From Candidatus Moraniibacteriota bacterium (lineage in GTDB: Bacteria; Patescibacteriota; Minisyncoccia; Moranbacterales; GCA-2747515): a DNA stretch of 5,432 bases. Below, piece by piece: positions 5,332 to 5,432 of the stretch; the stretch's first letter is position 1, and the number at the start of each line of letters is the position of its first letter. The stretch is taken from NCBI GenBank assembly GCA_029933995.1, contig JAOZNB010000084.1:1-5432 (forward strand), written 5' to 3'. A program made the translations under genes and the position numbers. The notes beneath the pieces were generated by a model. That model did not search any database. It had not been told where the DNA came from and saw only the letters and a list, made by a program, of their open reading frames with translations.

Positions 5332-5430
5332 AGCTAATTAATTGTGAATTAAGATTAGAGATAAAATATAGGATTGTTGTAATCCCTCACACCCCTAAAC
5401 AAAAACCACCTAAATCATAGGTGGTTTTTA
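5332..5430 (+). ncRNA. Candidate small structured RNA (unrecognised)
   Basis: Downstream of the extended -10 site lie three hairpins in a row within about 100 nt. The first pairs CTAATTAATT (5334-5343) with 5347-5358 around GTG, with a 2-nt bulge. The second pairs GGATT (5371-5375) with AATCC (5381-5385). The third is the terminator at 5401-5429. No credible open reading frame fits, and a promoter-to-terminator unit without a gene suggests an sRNA. I match it to no known RNA family. The terminator may instead serve a convergent gene beyond the right edge, with the small hairpins arising by chance. Confidence 0.22.
5401..5429. terminator. Terminator near the right edge
   Basis: A perfect 12-bp stem pairs 5401-5412 with 5418-5429 around the loop AATCA. 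The 3' arm ends in five T, and read in reverse it gives five T, G, then three T. No protein gene on the + strand lies between it and the previous terminator. It therefore ends either a small RNA or a minus-strand gene arriving from beyond the window. Confidence 0.85.
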
Positions 5431-5432
5431 CA

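Larger units (their letters stand above)
5128..5432. other. Gene-free intergenic stretch
   Basis: No open reading frame with coding character was found on either strand. Most of it is very AT-rich and unremarkable. What it does hold is listed separately: a minus-strand promoter-like site, the GTAGGGACAGG hairpin, an extended -10 site, two small hairpins and a strong terminator. Confidence 0.7.

Noticed and set aside
1..5432. CRISPR array, tRNA, rRNA, transposase or phage genes
   Set aside because: I saw no regularly spaced direct repeats, no tRNA or rRNA signatures and no mobile-element protein motifs anywhere in the window.

Overview
The window is AT-rich bacterial DNA carrying five genes, all on the + strand. 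The first is cut by the left edge. Gene order is: C-terminal part of a major facilitator (MFS) membrane protein, an SPFH/prohibitin-like membrane protein, seryl-tRNA synthetase (serS), a compact cobalamin-independent methionine synthase (MetE)-like protein, and a coiled-coil protein of unknown function. TAA, TAG and TGA all appear as stops and no gene needs a recoded stop, so the standard bacterial code fits. The AT-rich genome, small loosely linked genes, divergent SerRS motif 3 and sparse Shine-Dalgarno use suggest a Patescibacteria/CPR-type bacterium. That is an inference from style, not a proven placement.

Layout: positions 1-839 hold the MFS gene, closed by a strong hairpin terminator (841-881). 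A near-consensus sigma70-type promoter (TTGACC, 17 bp, TATAAT; 880-908) starts in the terminator's T-tract and drives the SPFH gene (935-1969) from a leader of only about 20 nt. A second terminator (1999-2034) closes that gene. The 280 bp before serS also hold a possible promoter and a 112-bp imperfect palindromic repeat (2122-2233) ending 16 bp before the serS ATG. serS (2250-3575) is complete and keeps the class II synthetase motifs. It is followed by a weak hairpin that may be a decayed repeat.

A two-gene unit follows: the MetE-like gene (3785-4474) and the coiled-coil gene (4479-5048), 4 nt apart. Each has a recognisable Shine-Dalgarno sequence, unlike the SPFH gene and serS. A strong terminator (5091-5127) closes the unit. 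The last 300 bp hold no credible protein gene. They contain a small repeat hairpin, an extended -10 promoter-like site, two small hairpins and another strong terminator (5401-5429), which together could be a short structured RNA.

Functionally the window mixes housekeeping (serS), membrane functions (MFS, SPFH) and one little-understood unit. The MetE-like protein keeps a plausible zinc-site pattern (His136, Cys138, Asp157, Cys198) in a much shortened barrel and is paired with a cytoplasmic coiled-coil protein. That pair is the best candidate for undescribed biology here, though nothing in the sequence proves a joint function.
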